DNA of 64,000 bases from Porogramme epimiltina. Lineage: Eukaryota > Basidiomycota > Agaricomycetes > Polyporales > Polyporaceae. This document shows positions 38,019 to 48,900 of the stretch, piece after piece. The stretch covers positions 38,380-102,379 of the forward strand of contig FTLJ01000382.1 in assembly GCA_900155495.1 (NCBI GenBank), written 5' to 3'. The translations under genes were made by a program, and so were the position numbers. The notes under the pieces were generated by a model. The model ran no database searches. It was not told the origin of the DNA and saw nothing but the letters and a program-made list of their open reading frames with translations. How positions within the stretch are numbered: the first letter of the stretch is position 1; the number at the start of each line of letters is the position of its first letter.

Positions 38019-39023
38019 GGTTCAACCAGAGCCAGACGCTGTTCAAAGGACAGTAGGCAATGGAGAGTTAGCGAGATCGATACAGTGCCAGCACCCTGTA
38101 CCGCAAGCCTTTATTAGGAGTGGGGGACGGCGCCTTTGGGCTCGACAACATGTGGTCCGTTTGGTGCCCGGACGCTGGGAAGGGGTGATGGGATGGTATT
38201 GGGCTATGATGAGTATCAGCGACGGTGACCTGACCGCGCCTGTACAATTGCAGCCTCCGTGGCATTGCAGGCAGGTGAGGAGCGTTTTACGGGGAAGGCG
38301 GCTGTCTTGGGGACCATACAGGGACCATATGACCCGAACCACATCTGTGTGCGGAGATCCGACCGCAGCGTGGTAACAGGTCCTGAAGCAAGATGAGAGC
38401 TGGTGCGTAGTCGCAACGAAGAAGCAAGATGGGCGCGGGCGCTTCGAGGCCCAACCGGCACGCTCCCGCCGTGTCCTTTTAGGCTGTGCTACTAGTGAAT
38501 ATATATTTGAGTGGCAGCCACGTCTTTGGTCTGCTCTCGCCACGACCTGTCCAAACTCAATCTAGGCTACTTGGAGTATGCAGGCGTTTCATTCCCTGAG
38601 AGCGGTCCGGTTTGCAAGTGAGGAGGGACATCGTGGCGGGCGTAATTGTAGTCCTGACCTCGCCTGTTCCCCGTACAGTGCCAGTCATCGATAGAAGAAC
38701 ACACAAATGATCCCACATTCCAGAGCATCTGAGGCTCCACCGCTCCGCCGGAATCCGCGGTCCCCCCTCGCAATCATGGCGAAACCGATATCTCACATAT
38801 TGACGTCCATCATCAATTGTTCAAGAAGCACATTCATTCTTCCAGGGCCCATTGCCTGATACACCAGCGACAATCCAGTCCAGAGCGCGCGGGATGTCGT
38901 CACTCACTCACACGGGGATATAGGTCGGACCTGAGCCAGTAAAAGGTGGGTGTATTTTATGACACGCCGCGCGACATGCCCAGGGCGATCTCGAAGGAAG
39001 AACAAGCACCATCCCCTCCAAAA
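38019..39023. other. intergenic, copy B promoter and 3' flank of copy C
   Basis: About 1 kb. It should carry the promoter of the minus-strand copy B. The frames in it overlap on both strands without domains. Confidence 0.45.
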
Positions 39024-41144
39024 TCAGCGCTTCATTCTCCCGTCAATGATCGTGTCGGGCCATGAGACCGTGTAGTTCGCGAAGCAGTCGTACTCGAAGT
39101 CGATCTCCGCAATCCGCTCCTTCAGGCCCTCCACGAAGTTCTCTACCGCGCAAAGCCCGTCCTTGTCCTCCGCACAATGGGCAACGCCGGTGAGGGGAAC
39201 CACACCGTCGTTGAGGAGGAAGCGGATGAAGGAGCCGGACTTCTTTCCCTCGCGCGCGGGGCAGGACATGACTTGTCCAACGAGATTGGCACCGAAAGGC
39301 GCAATATGCGAACTCATGTATGTCTGTGCGACAATCAGCGTCCTGTACAGCGATTTCATGCGTTCAAAACCTACCTGGCCCTTTTGAATGTGATCCACGG
39401 GAAGCGGTCCTGCTGCGGCCATAGAAGTGAAGTTTAAGGCGACCACGACTGTCAAAACAGAGATTAGATGTTGATCATAAGGAACCCATTCGCGCGTCTG
39501 CTTAGCTAAACTTACTCGTTGAGATGACGGTGTCGTGCGTCGCATCCACGAATATTGGCTGGGATAGAGGGAACGTGACGTTGCTAGCATCAAGAGTTTG
39601 GTTGACCGGCGTCGCAGTGAAGTTGGTGAGCGGAGTTTGAGTCAGACGTGCAAGGAGCTCCTGAGCGTATCCAAGTCCTTGCGCCGCAGCCGCAGGGTTT
39701 CCAGGACCGTTTCCGTACCAGAAATCGAGATCTGGCGAAAACGTTAACATCCCATTGACGGAACGCGTATGGGATGGACTGCTTACCATTGGCGTACTCG
39801 TAGCCCTTCCACTCTTCCTCTGTGAAGAGGTCGCAGAATACCGAGTACCCGAGAGCAACAGTCTCGTAGGAGCACAGCTGCTGCATGGCGAACGCGGTCG
39901 ACTGATCGATCTCAACGCCCTTGATATACTTTTGAAGGCGGGACGCTGCATCCTTAAGGTAGATCTGCGTCCAGTTCGAGGAAGCTTCAGAGCCAAGGCT
40001 CGAGATTTCGTTGTTGGCATTGGGGCATGGCTCCCAAGGATTGAGGGAGCTCCAAAAGCCACTGTCCTCGATAGCGATCACCTGGTGATAAGAGGACTGA
40101 TATTGCTGGACACCGAAGAAACCCGCGGCAAAGTGGAGCCTGTCATAGGACAACAAGGTACTGTTGAGGAACACAACTAGGGAAGAGAAGCATGATGGAC
40201 TTACGCAGAGTCGACCATACGAGCTACATAATAATGACATACATTAGCACATATCATGAATTTGCAAACGAAATAAAGACCTTCGGATGTAGTGCGGAAG
40301 ACCGGGAGGTCCGTGAACCCTTTCAGCAAGTGTCCATACTTCACCCTGAAGGCAATTCCCAAATCGAACCTGTAATACTAGTCTATCAGACACGTCACGT
40401 TCCAATGCGTATATTTGGTCTCTTATCACTTACAGCTGCTCCCGGCCAAAGGGGGTAAGCAATTCCGCACCCAGGTTGTACGTCCAGGTGTTCAAGAATT
40501 CGAGTGGCCCAGAAGCCTTGAAGCCGGCCGAAGAAGTCGCGGCAGCATGGACCTTTGCTGCGAAGCTAGCAGGGGCTGATCCCGAGGTGGGGTAGCGCGC
40601 GCCGTGCCGGTGCAGAAGGTGCACCTGCGTGAGCTCGCAGCCCGAGGGCACAATCTGCGACGCATCGCGCAAGCCGAACGCGCTGCTGTCCACAGAAAAC
40701 CACGGGCTGAGGTTTCCCCAGGACCGGACGAGGTCGAATGCGGAAGAGGACGCCACTGATGACGTCACATTTTGCACCGGAACCTGCAGCGACTCCGAGG
40801 AGTCGGATGCCACGAGCGGGTAAACGTCCTGTCTGAGGGGCGCTACGGGGGCAGTTTGGACGACCCAGGCCTCATCTCCAGCTAGAGGGATACGTAGTGA
40901 ACGTCAATGGGGCGACACACGCACGATGGAGGTTGAACGCACTAGGAGTGGGGCCAGCATGGCCAACCTGCGACGCGTCAGGGAAAAAGGTGTTTATGGA
41001 CGTGTCGGTCGCGTTCGGAGGGGGAAACACGGCGCTGACAGTCGAGCCGGCGAAGGTGGACGCGCTGTCGGCACTGGAACGCGGGACTGCGGCGACGAGG
41101 GACGCCGCGGAGAGCGCGCAGAGGAGACGGCTAGCGACAGTCAT
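39024..41144 (-). CDS. secreted histidine acid phosphatase (phytase-like), copy C
   Basis: This is the third paralogue, in tandem with copy B. Exons (minus): 40943-41144, 40434-40881, 40281-40369, 40205-40223, 39787-40139, 39516-39731, 39375-39448 and 39024-39323, giving 566 residues. It has a signal peptide, RHGARYP, a THDTVI-type HD motif (ATHDTVIST) and the same eight-exon structure with identical phases and identical lengths for exons 3, 4, 7 and 8. Exon 2 is slightly longer than in A and B (448 nt) owing to a Ser/Val-rich linker after the signal region. The donor of intron 3 is GTCTTT, poorer than the consensus. A CATAAATA element about 65 bases upstream matches copy A. Confidence 0.9.
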
Positions 41145-41752
41145 CGCGGGCGCGGGTTGAGGACGGCCTTGAGCACGCTACCCGCCCTCATGGCGCGGTG
41201 TGGTATTTATGGGCGGAGAACAAGGCGTCTCCGAGTCAGAAGACGACCGAGATCCCGACGACAGTGTCGGCAGTGGGGTAAGGGTGGTGAGCTGACGGAT
41301 CGGGAGGGATGGGCGGGTGAAAACAGCGGGAAAAGCATTCCAAAGGTGCTGATGGCCCGCGAAGGCGTGATCAGATGTCCTGGGGGGTCTTCGTATTACG
41401 GCTTCCTCAAGAGCCGCCACATCATGTCACCCTTCTTGCCTTCGGTCACCATATGGACGCACGTGCGTCGCATCGCGCCTCGCTTCTACGGAGAAACATA
41501 TCAAGATAACCGTTTGCAGTGGGCCCATTAATCTCCCTAAGCGAACATTCCGTTAGCACCACAATCGTTGGGGAACCCTATGACTCACTTTGAGGTACGT
41601 CATGTACGTATATGTCACCGCTCACTGCTCAAAGTGCACCACGCACATCAAGGATATGACGAACGAGTGTTATCGAGGCATTAATAGAAATACAGCAATG
41701 GTCTGCACAATCAACGTGTCTACTCATTTCACCGACAGAGCGGTATCCATCC
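41145..41752. other. intergenic, copy C promoter and 3' flank of the fusion gene
   Basis: It contains the TATA-like CATAAATA of copy C (around 41206-41215 in plus coordinates). No gene is seen. Confidence 0.45.
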
Positions 41753-44700
41753 TTAAACGTACAGCCATTTGCCTCGGACAGAGGCCCACTTCGACAATTC
41801 CTCAGTGCTGACGCCCTCGAACCGCGCGCGAATCGACCTGGGGAGCGCCCCGCCCTCTCGGTTGGGGTCGGGCGTCATCGGTGGTGAGAGCAGGGTCGTC
41901 TCGCCGTCGTCGTCTTCAAATACGATATCGTCGTACGGCGAAAGGATACCCAGGCCGGATCCGCCTACGGCGGTCACGTAGGGCTGGAAGCTTTCGGCCT
42001 CCAGTGCTGCGATCAGCGCCTTCAAGCTGTCGTCGTGGAAGTCTGTACACGAGGAACACTGTCAGGGTGCTGGTGCACGTTCGTAAGGATGAAACAACTG
42101 ACCGTCAGGGACCAGGGTGACAGCACACCCGCCGCCTCCCGCGCCAGTGAGCTTCGTGCTCAAACTGAAAGGGGCTTCGGCGGTCTTCGCGCGAATGGCT
42201 TCCAGGGACGGGTGGGAGACCCCCATCGAGGCAAGGTGGGCGTGATTCTCGTCGATGAGTGCCTAAAATAACAGCTCGTCAGGCACACAGCGTATCGCAA
42301 ACTTTCCATAAAACATACCGAGAGGCCCGATAGCAGAACTTCTCTCGGAACGTCCGGATCTGCCAGCGCCCGCCTCGCCTCGTCACTGATTGCCTGGATC
42401 GCGTCGAGGAGCTTCTGCACGGCCTCGGGCTCTTCTGCCTTCTTCCGCGCAACGCCCGCCACGAGCGCCTTTGTGTCCCGCGGCACCTTCGAGTCCACAA
42501 GCAGGAAGCGCAACGACTTGAAACCTTGAATCTGGTCCATCCCGCTGCGCTTCCCGAAGCCGGGGCGCACATACGCGAGCGCGCCGCCGAAGACCGCCAC
42601 CGAGTTGTCCACCCCGGACGGGTTTCCGTGGAGAACCTTCTCCGCGACGAACGCCCACCGGTTTGTCTCGTCGGCGATGTCTGGGGGGATCGCGCGCCGA
42701 CCACCGTGCGAGACGTGTACATGTCCGGGCTCACCGGGACCGGGCTCGCGTGACGGGGGAGGTACTGAGGGGAGCTCGATGCGGCCATGGAGAATGAGCA
42801 TAGCTGTCGCGATGCAGACAGAGAAGGACGCTGAGGAGCCAAGGCCTGCACCAATGGGAAGGGTGGAACGGCAGACGAAGTGGAACGCAGGCCTAAGGTG
42901 AACCTGTAAGCTAGGTTCGCTAGATCATAGTGGTATAATATCACTTGCCTGTAAGTGCCGTAGGCCATGGTCATGTAGAGGTAAAGGAACGCGACGGCAG
43001 CTGACTGAGTCTTCGGAGGCATTTCCGACTCTGGTGGAAGTGCCCTAGACTTGATCGCATCCACGAGTCGGTGATCAAGTGAATCGGGGTGGTTTTCGCC
43101 CTTCGGAATGGAAACGACTGCATCCCACGGCAGCTCGTCTATATCCCACTCGTATCTGTAGTTGCTGATGTCCGTGAAATGGACAGACAACTTGTTGTCG
43201 TAACGTGGCGAAGTAAGACCGTAGCACCGGAGGTCCACTGAGGCGGCCACGGCCGTCTACAAAAACAGTAAATATCCATCCAGACCATGAGTTATGAAGT
43301 CACTCACAACTCCGTGCACGACTGCGTGCTCGCCGAACAGGATGACTTTGCCAGGTGCACTGACGAACCACTCCCGGTTTGCCCGTTGACGAGCAGTCTG
43401 GGCCTCCCCAAAAGCGAGCTTCTCAACTGCCCGGCTGATGGGGTTAGGGATGCGGACGTAGTCGTTCGCCGCGAAGGTAATGGCCCCAGCCTGCATCAAG
43501 GCGTGGCGGAGATCGTCAAGCAAGTCTGCCGGGTCTTCGATGCCGACACACAGGCGGATGAGATCCTCAGGAAGACCACGCGCGGCGCGAGTGGCAGGGT
43601 CGATCGAGGCATGCCTAGTAGCAGTGGCAGCTTAATTAGCATGAAGAGGTGAGGGGGAAAACATAGCACTCACGACATCACGCAGGGCATGCTGATCAAA
43701 CTGTTGACACAGCCGAAGCTGACGCTGATACCCCAGAGGCGTGTGGCTGCGACGATGCGCTCGCTCAACTCCTTGTCGCCCGTCTCGAAGGAAAGAACGG
43801 CGCCGTATCCTATGAAGGTACATTCGTGAATACGTGGACGGTCTCACCGTAGTACGAATACTCTTACCATCTGAGATACGGTCGTGGATATCCTTGCCAG
43901 GGTGGGTGGGCAAGCCGGGGTAATGCGTGACAAAGCCAAGCTTCGAGAGCATCTGCGCGACTAGCATAGCAGTAGACTGTTGACGGTCCATGCGGATAGC
44001 GAGTGTCTTCGTGCCTCGAAGGAGAAGGAAAGAGTCAAACGGCGTGAGGGCATTGCCCACAGCATTGATAGTGAATGCGATGTCCTGCAAGAATCGCTTA
44101 TACCTGAGCCGGTGACAAGTAGCGCAGACCGCAAGCAGCACGCACCTTCGCAACGTCGTCACGGTTGCACGTAATGACGCCAGCCATGAGGTCGTGGTGC
44201 CCGCTAAGGTACTTGGTCGCGCTGTCGTACACGATATCCGCGCCGTGCTCGAGCGGGCGCTGGAGGTACGGGCTCATCATCGTGTTGTCGACGACGATGA
44301 GCGCGTCCTCACACTTCTCCTTGACGAGCGCGCTAATGCGCGCCATGTCGACGATCTTCAGGAGCGGGTTCGTCGGCGTCTCGAGGAGGACCATCGCGGT
44401 CTTGCCAGGGTTCAGGAAGGGCACGACCGACTCGGCCTTAGTCGTGTCGACATGGTGGACGGTCACGCCCATGTGCCCGCGGAGATAAGTGAGCAGGCGG
44501 TTCGTGCCGCCGTAGAGGTCGTCTCCTGCGATGACCTCGACGCCGGGCTTGAGGAGACGGGTGATGACATCGAGCGCGGCCATGCCGCTGGACACGGCAA
44601 ACGCATGCTGCGCCGACGAGATCTTTGCGATGTGGTGCTCTGCAAGTCTAATGTCAGAAATCGTATCACAACTCTCCAGACGGCGGGTGTGGGTGCGCCA

Positions 44701-45150
44701 GCGCTTAAATGCCGACGGCCCCCTAGCAGAGTCATTATTTAAATCAAGGTGTGGGGAAGCCCGCCGCATCGATGCCGCATGCACGCGAACAAAGTTGCAG
44801 CTTGCGGAAATTCCACAGTCATCCGGAGAAATGAGAAGAAGCCCCCTCGAGTCCGCATCCTCCTGTTCTGCGCGTGAAGCTAATGACGGCTTACCTAGGT
44901 GAGACCTGGTGGGGTTCCCACTCCGGGTGTAGTCATATTTCTTCCCAACGCCCTTGAACGTCGCCGTCTGGTAGATCGGCACACTCGAGCTGCCGTGCTG
45001 GTCCGAGTGGTCCGCATCGGGAGAGTCCACAGTCGCGCAGAGCGTTGAGAAGCGGTAGGGCTGCCTCTGCAGGCTCATGGAAGGGGTGTCGGGCTCCGGG
45101 GTAGGGAGATCGGGGGTGGGCGCCTGCTTCACGGAGCTGGTCGCCGCCAT
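41753..45150 (-). CDS. predicted bifunctional fusion: cystathionine beta-lyase :: mevalonate kinase
   Basis: Nine exons (minus): 44895-45150, 44146-44639, 43868-44084, 43674-43809, 43308-43614, 42949-43256, 42319-42892, 42103-42262 and 41753-42042. They form one frame of 2742 nt and 913 residues. Residues 1 to about 412 are a Cys/Met-metabolism PLP enzyme: YDYTRSGNPTR, AFAVSSGMAALD, the PLP lysine K228 in YDSATKYLSGHHD, and the family C-terminus GIEDPADLLDDLRHAL. Residues about 413-448 are a linker. From about 449 a GHMP kinase begins (FVSAPGKVILFGEHAVVHG), with LPIGAGLGSSAS, PSGVDNSVAVFGG and KLTGAGGGGCAV, matching mevalonate kinase. Exon 5 (43308-43614) carries the end of the lyase, the linker and the start of the kinase with no stop codon. 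The only in-frame ATG before the kinase is M408, inside the lyase C-terminal helix. The lyase could instead be the related gamma-lyase/synthase. Intron 6 has a GC donor (GCAAGT). Confidence 0.85.
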
Positions 45151-45977
45151 CGTTGGTGCGCGGGTTCAGGGACGGGACAAGGTCGTAGATGGGCAAGGGG
45201 GTGGTAAGAGAACGAGTTTATATGCTGCCAGACGAGCACGGACGGCGTCAGGCGAGCTTTTGGTTTTTCGCAAGTCTGAGTCGGTCGAGCCATGCACAAT
45301 ATCCCCGCATCACGTGCGGCCCGATGGCGCGATATTGGTGCAAGCGCCCGCTCTCTCCCACAGAGTGGCATCGGCCGCCGCGTTTCATCCCGTATTCGGC
45401 CGCCGCAGAACATAACGAACATAGCTCGGGGTCTAGGAGCCGGTCCGTGCTTTCAGAGAGGTCACGCCAGGTACGGGGTGGAAAAAATACATTGACTGAC
45501 GTCGTCTAGATGGTGGAAGAGTTCATAGCAGTAAAACCGTGGGGGACGTCGAGAGAGGACTAGGAAGCTACAGTGATGGGACACCATGGGTGAGCTGCAA
45601 GGGTGAACAATATATGATACGATGGTGACGACAGTGATGCAAGGATTAGAGGCCGGGTAGGTAGGGACAATGGCAGGCGCCGATGTCGGAACACTATGCG
45701 ATGAGTATGAGACGGAATGAGCATGCGTGGCGAGAGATGTAGGGACGAGAAGAGGAGCAACAGGAGTCAGGACGTTGGCAGAGAGGATGAGAGAGGAGAA
45801 ATGTATGCGACAATATGCAGTAGGCCTGTGTGCGACCCGCGACGACCTGGATATAAGCACGGACACGACGGGGAAGATGTTGAAGAAACTGGATGCAACG
45901 AAATGCGGCAGCGTGCGAGGAGGCGGTATTCCAAGATATCATACATAGGCGCTGTACGTAGAGCGATTTGATGGCGG
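45151..45977. other. intergenic, fusion-gene promoter and 3' flank of the histidine kinase
   Basis: About 0.8 kb with only overlapping short frames. It should hold the promoter of the minus-strand fusion gene. No clear TATA box was recognised. Confidence 0.45.
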
Positions 45978-48900
45978 TCATGACACCCCTAGTTTTTGGA
46001 ACATGGAGTCTAGCGTCTTGAACGCGACAGGCTTGACGAGGCTGTGCGGTGCTTATCAGAAGAAGTCGAGACACAAGACCCCGAGAAGGACTCACTATCC
46101 GTCAACGCCGGCCTCGAACGCCCGACGCTTGTCTTCGAGCGACGACATCCCCGTCAACGCGAGGATACGGCTGGGGTGTGACCGGGAGCTGTTTTCGTTC
46201 CTGCGCAAGGACTCGATCTGTCGCATCTGCGTCGTAGCGCCTACGCCATCTAAAATCGGCATCGATAAATCCAAAAGCACAACGCTGCCGGGTCGTACGT
46301 ATCAGCGACAGTACCCCGCAACGAAGACGACGACGACGCCGGCGAAGAGATCAGACTCACTCGAAGTAACCATCCGTCTCGAAAGTCCGCACGCCTTCTA
46401 GCCCGTCCACGGCCTCGCGGTACTCATATCCCTGCGACAATCGCCCCATTAGCCCCGCCCCGGCCCCGGCCTAACGCACGGTGTGTGTGAAGAACGAAAG
46501 AGCACCCACCATATTCCGAAGCCACTTGACACTGCAAATTTGAATCACCGCCAGGTCAGCCCGGCCCGCACACATAAAAAGGGGGCGCAGCGGCCCCCGC
46601 ACCAGAGAGAGAGAGAACCACACACTCACAGCAGGTTCCGCAGGATGCTGTTGTCCTCCACCACCAACACCCGCAGCGGCCCCTCGGGCTCGACCGTCCC
46701 CACCGACGTCCGCAGGAGCGTCCCGCCCGTGCCGACCGAGATCGTCGGGCCCGTCGGCGTCTGCCCCAGCTGCCGCGCGTCCGCCGCCCCCGAGTCCGAC
46801 GCGTCCCCCTCCTCCCCCTCCGCCGTCGACGGCATCTGCGTCCAGCTCGTCAGCGGGTGCGCCGTCGCCGCGCGCCGACCCAGCCCCGGCCGCTGCGGGT
46901 AGCCGCGCGCGGCCCTGCCGTTCCCCGCCACCACCCCCACCGCGTCCGCAGGCGGCCCGTCCGCCTCCGCCGAGTACCGCCGCGCGATCGGCGAGGTCTC
47001 GGGGCGGTCGAACGACGCCGCGCGCGACGGGCTGTCGGGGCGCGGGCTGCCCGTGCCGTTCGCGGCGGCGAGCGCGCTCGCGCGGGTCGCGACGCTCTTC
47101 CCGATGTTGAGCGCGTGCAGGGAGAGCTTGAGCGCGGCGACGAGGCGGCACGGCCCGACGGGCTTGTACACGATCCGGCAGAACCCGCCGATGCCCTCGT
47201 ACTCGTTCACGACCGCCATCAGGCGCGGGTCGCCCCGCGCCGCGGAGAGCACGACGAACGGCCGCGCCGCGTCCTTGCGCTCGATCGCGCGCGTCACCGG
47301 CGTCGGGTCCTCGTTGACGATCGCGATCGCGCCGCTCTCCTCGTCCGCGGCGAGCGGGAAGCCCCAGTCCTCGACGAGGTACTGCGTGAGCACCTTGCGC
47401 AGGAACTGCACCCCGCGCACGGACTCGTCGAACGCGAGCAGGGACACCGTCGGGCGCGGGCCGTGCTCGAGCACCCTGGCGAGGTCCGCGGAGAACGAGG
47501 GCAGCTCGCCGGGGCTCTCCACCACCTCCGCGTCGAATGTGACCTTAATTTCCGTCCCAAGGCCCTCCGCACTCCAGACGTCGACCTTGCCGTCCACGCC
47601 GGGGGAGCGGACGATGCTGTTGACAATGGCGAGGCCGAGCCCGGTCCCTGTCTGGAGCGGGTTCTCCTGCGAAAACGGGTGGAAGAGCTGGTTCTAAAGT
47701 TCAATCAGACGGCGTCAGCTCGCGACTCAGGGGCGTTCCCCGGCACCCGCCGCACCTTGAGGAAATGCTGGCTGATCCCCTGCAAAAAAGAAGGGAAAAA
47801 AAGGTTAGGCTCGTCATCGGCGGACAAACTCTCGATCGCGCGCCGCCGCACCTTGCCCGTGTCAATCACCGACAGTTCTATCCTCACCTTCCCCGGCGGA
47901 GTGTCGCTCGCGGGAGGCAGCTGCCGCAGGATTACGTGTACGTACCCGTCCTGCGTTTGGGGGGGGATCGATCAACCTCCAGTCCGCGACCGCGCCGCGC
48001 AGGCGTTTTCGCGCGCACTCACCGATGTGAACTTGAGGCTGTTCCCGAACACGTTCATGAGGATGCGCCGGATGCCGCCCTTCTCACACCGCAGCGTCCA
48101 GCCCTGGGGGTTCCATGTAAGCTTACCGCGCTTCTCGCGCGCGAACCGGCCCCTCGAGAGAAGAGGGTCCACACATACAGCCTCGCTATGTCCGATCTCT
48201 ATCACGGTCTCGACATGTTTGTTTGGGTGCGGCAACACGACCGACCCCTGACGGTCGGGCTTCGGCGGCGAATACACGCTCCCGATCTCGCTCGTGAACA
48301 TGCGGGCACGGTGGCCAATCCAACAGCCTTCTGTTGCCTCCTCCACGAGCTGCATAAGGTTGACCCTGGAGGAGAGAAAGCGTGCCTGTCAGATAGGGGT
48401 CACAAAATAGATGTAGGCACGGGTGCACTGACTTGCTGAGGTTGATGACGTTCTCGACGCCCCCCGCCTTCGAATTCCCGCTCAGCTTCGTAAAGTCTAA
48501 TACGTGATTGACCGTCTCGACTAGCGACGTCCCACACGCCTGGACTGTCTGCAGGAAGGAAGCCTGGCTGTGATTAAGGGACGTCTCGGACAGCAGCTCT
48601 GCCGACGCAAGAATCTAGATAGATACGTGGTTAAGAATAACCCCCCACGGGAGCAATCTGTCAAACTCACGCCATGAAGTGGAGTCCGGAGCTCGTGCGA
48701 GATGCTATAGGTGGCAGTTAGACCTGGGAGCGCCACACAGAGAAGATTGGACTCGCTTGGAGATGAAGAGACTTTTAGCCTTGTCCGCGAGGACCATGCG
48801 CCGCTTGAGCACGGCCGACAGGATGATGACGCCTAGCGAGATGTCAGCATTTCAATATGAGCTCTGTCATCGGGCCCGCGAACGGCCACTCACCAATTGC

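Noticed and set aside
33557..41144. One of the three phosphatases being a pseudogene
   Set aside because: All three models join in frame over eight exons and keep RHGARYP and the HD motif, with no stop or frameshift.
43257..43523. Separate mevalonate kinase gene starting at M408 or an intron hidden between the lyase and the kinase
   Set aside because: The exon is continuously open from the lyase through the kinase, and no acceptor/donor pair or kinase-type start codon separates them; transcripts are still needed to exclude an internal start.
46857..48251. 464-codon plus-strand ORF
   Set aside because: Antisense to receiver-linker and HATPase exons of the histidine kinase; composition is low-complexity Arg-rich and no splice or domain support exists.
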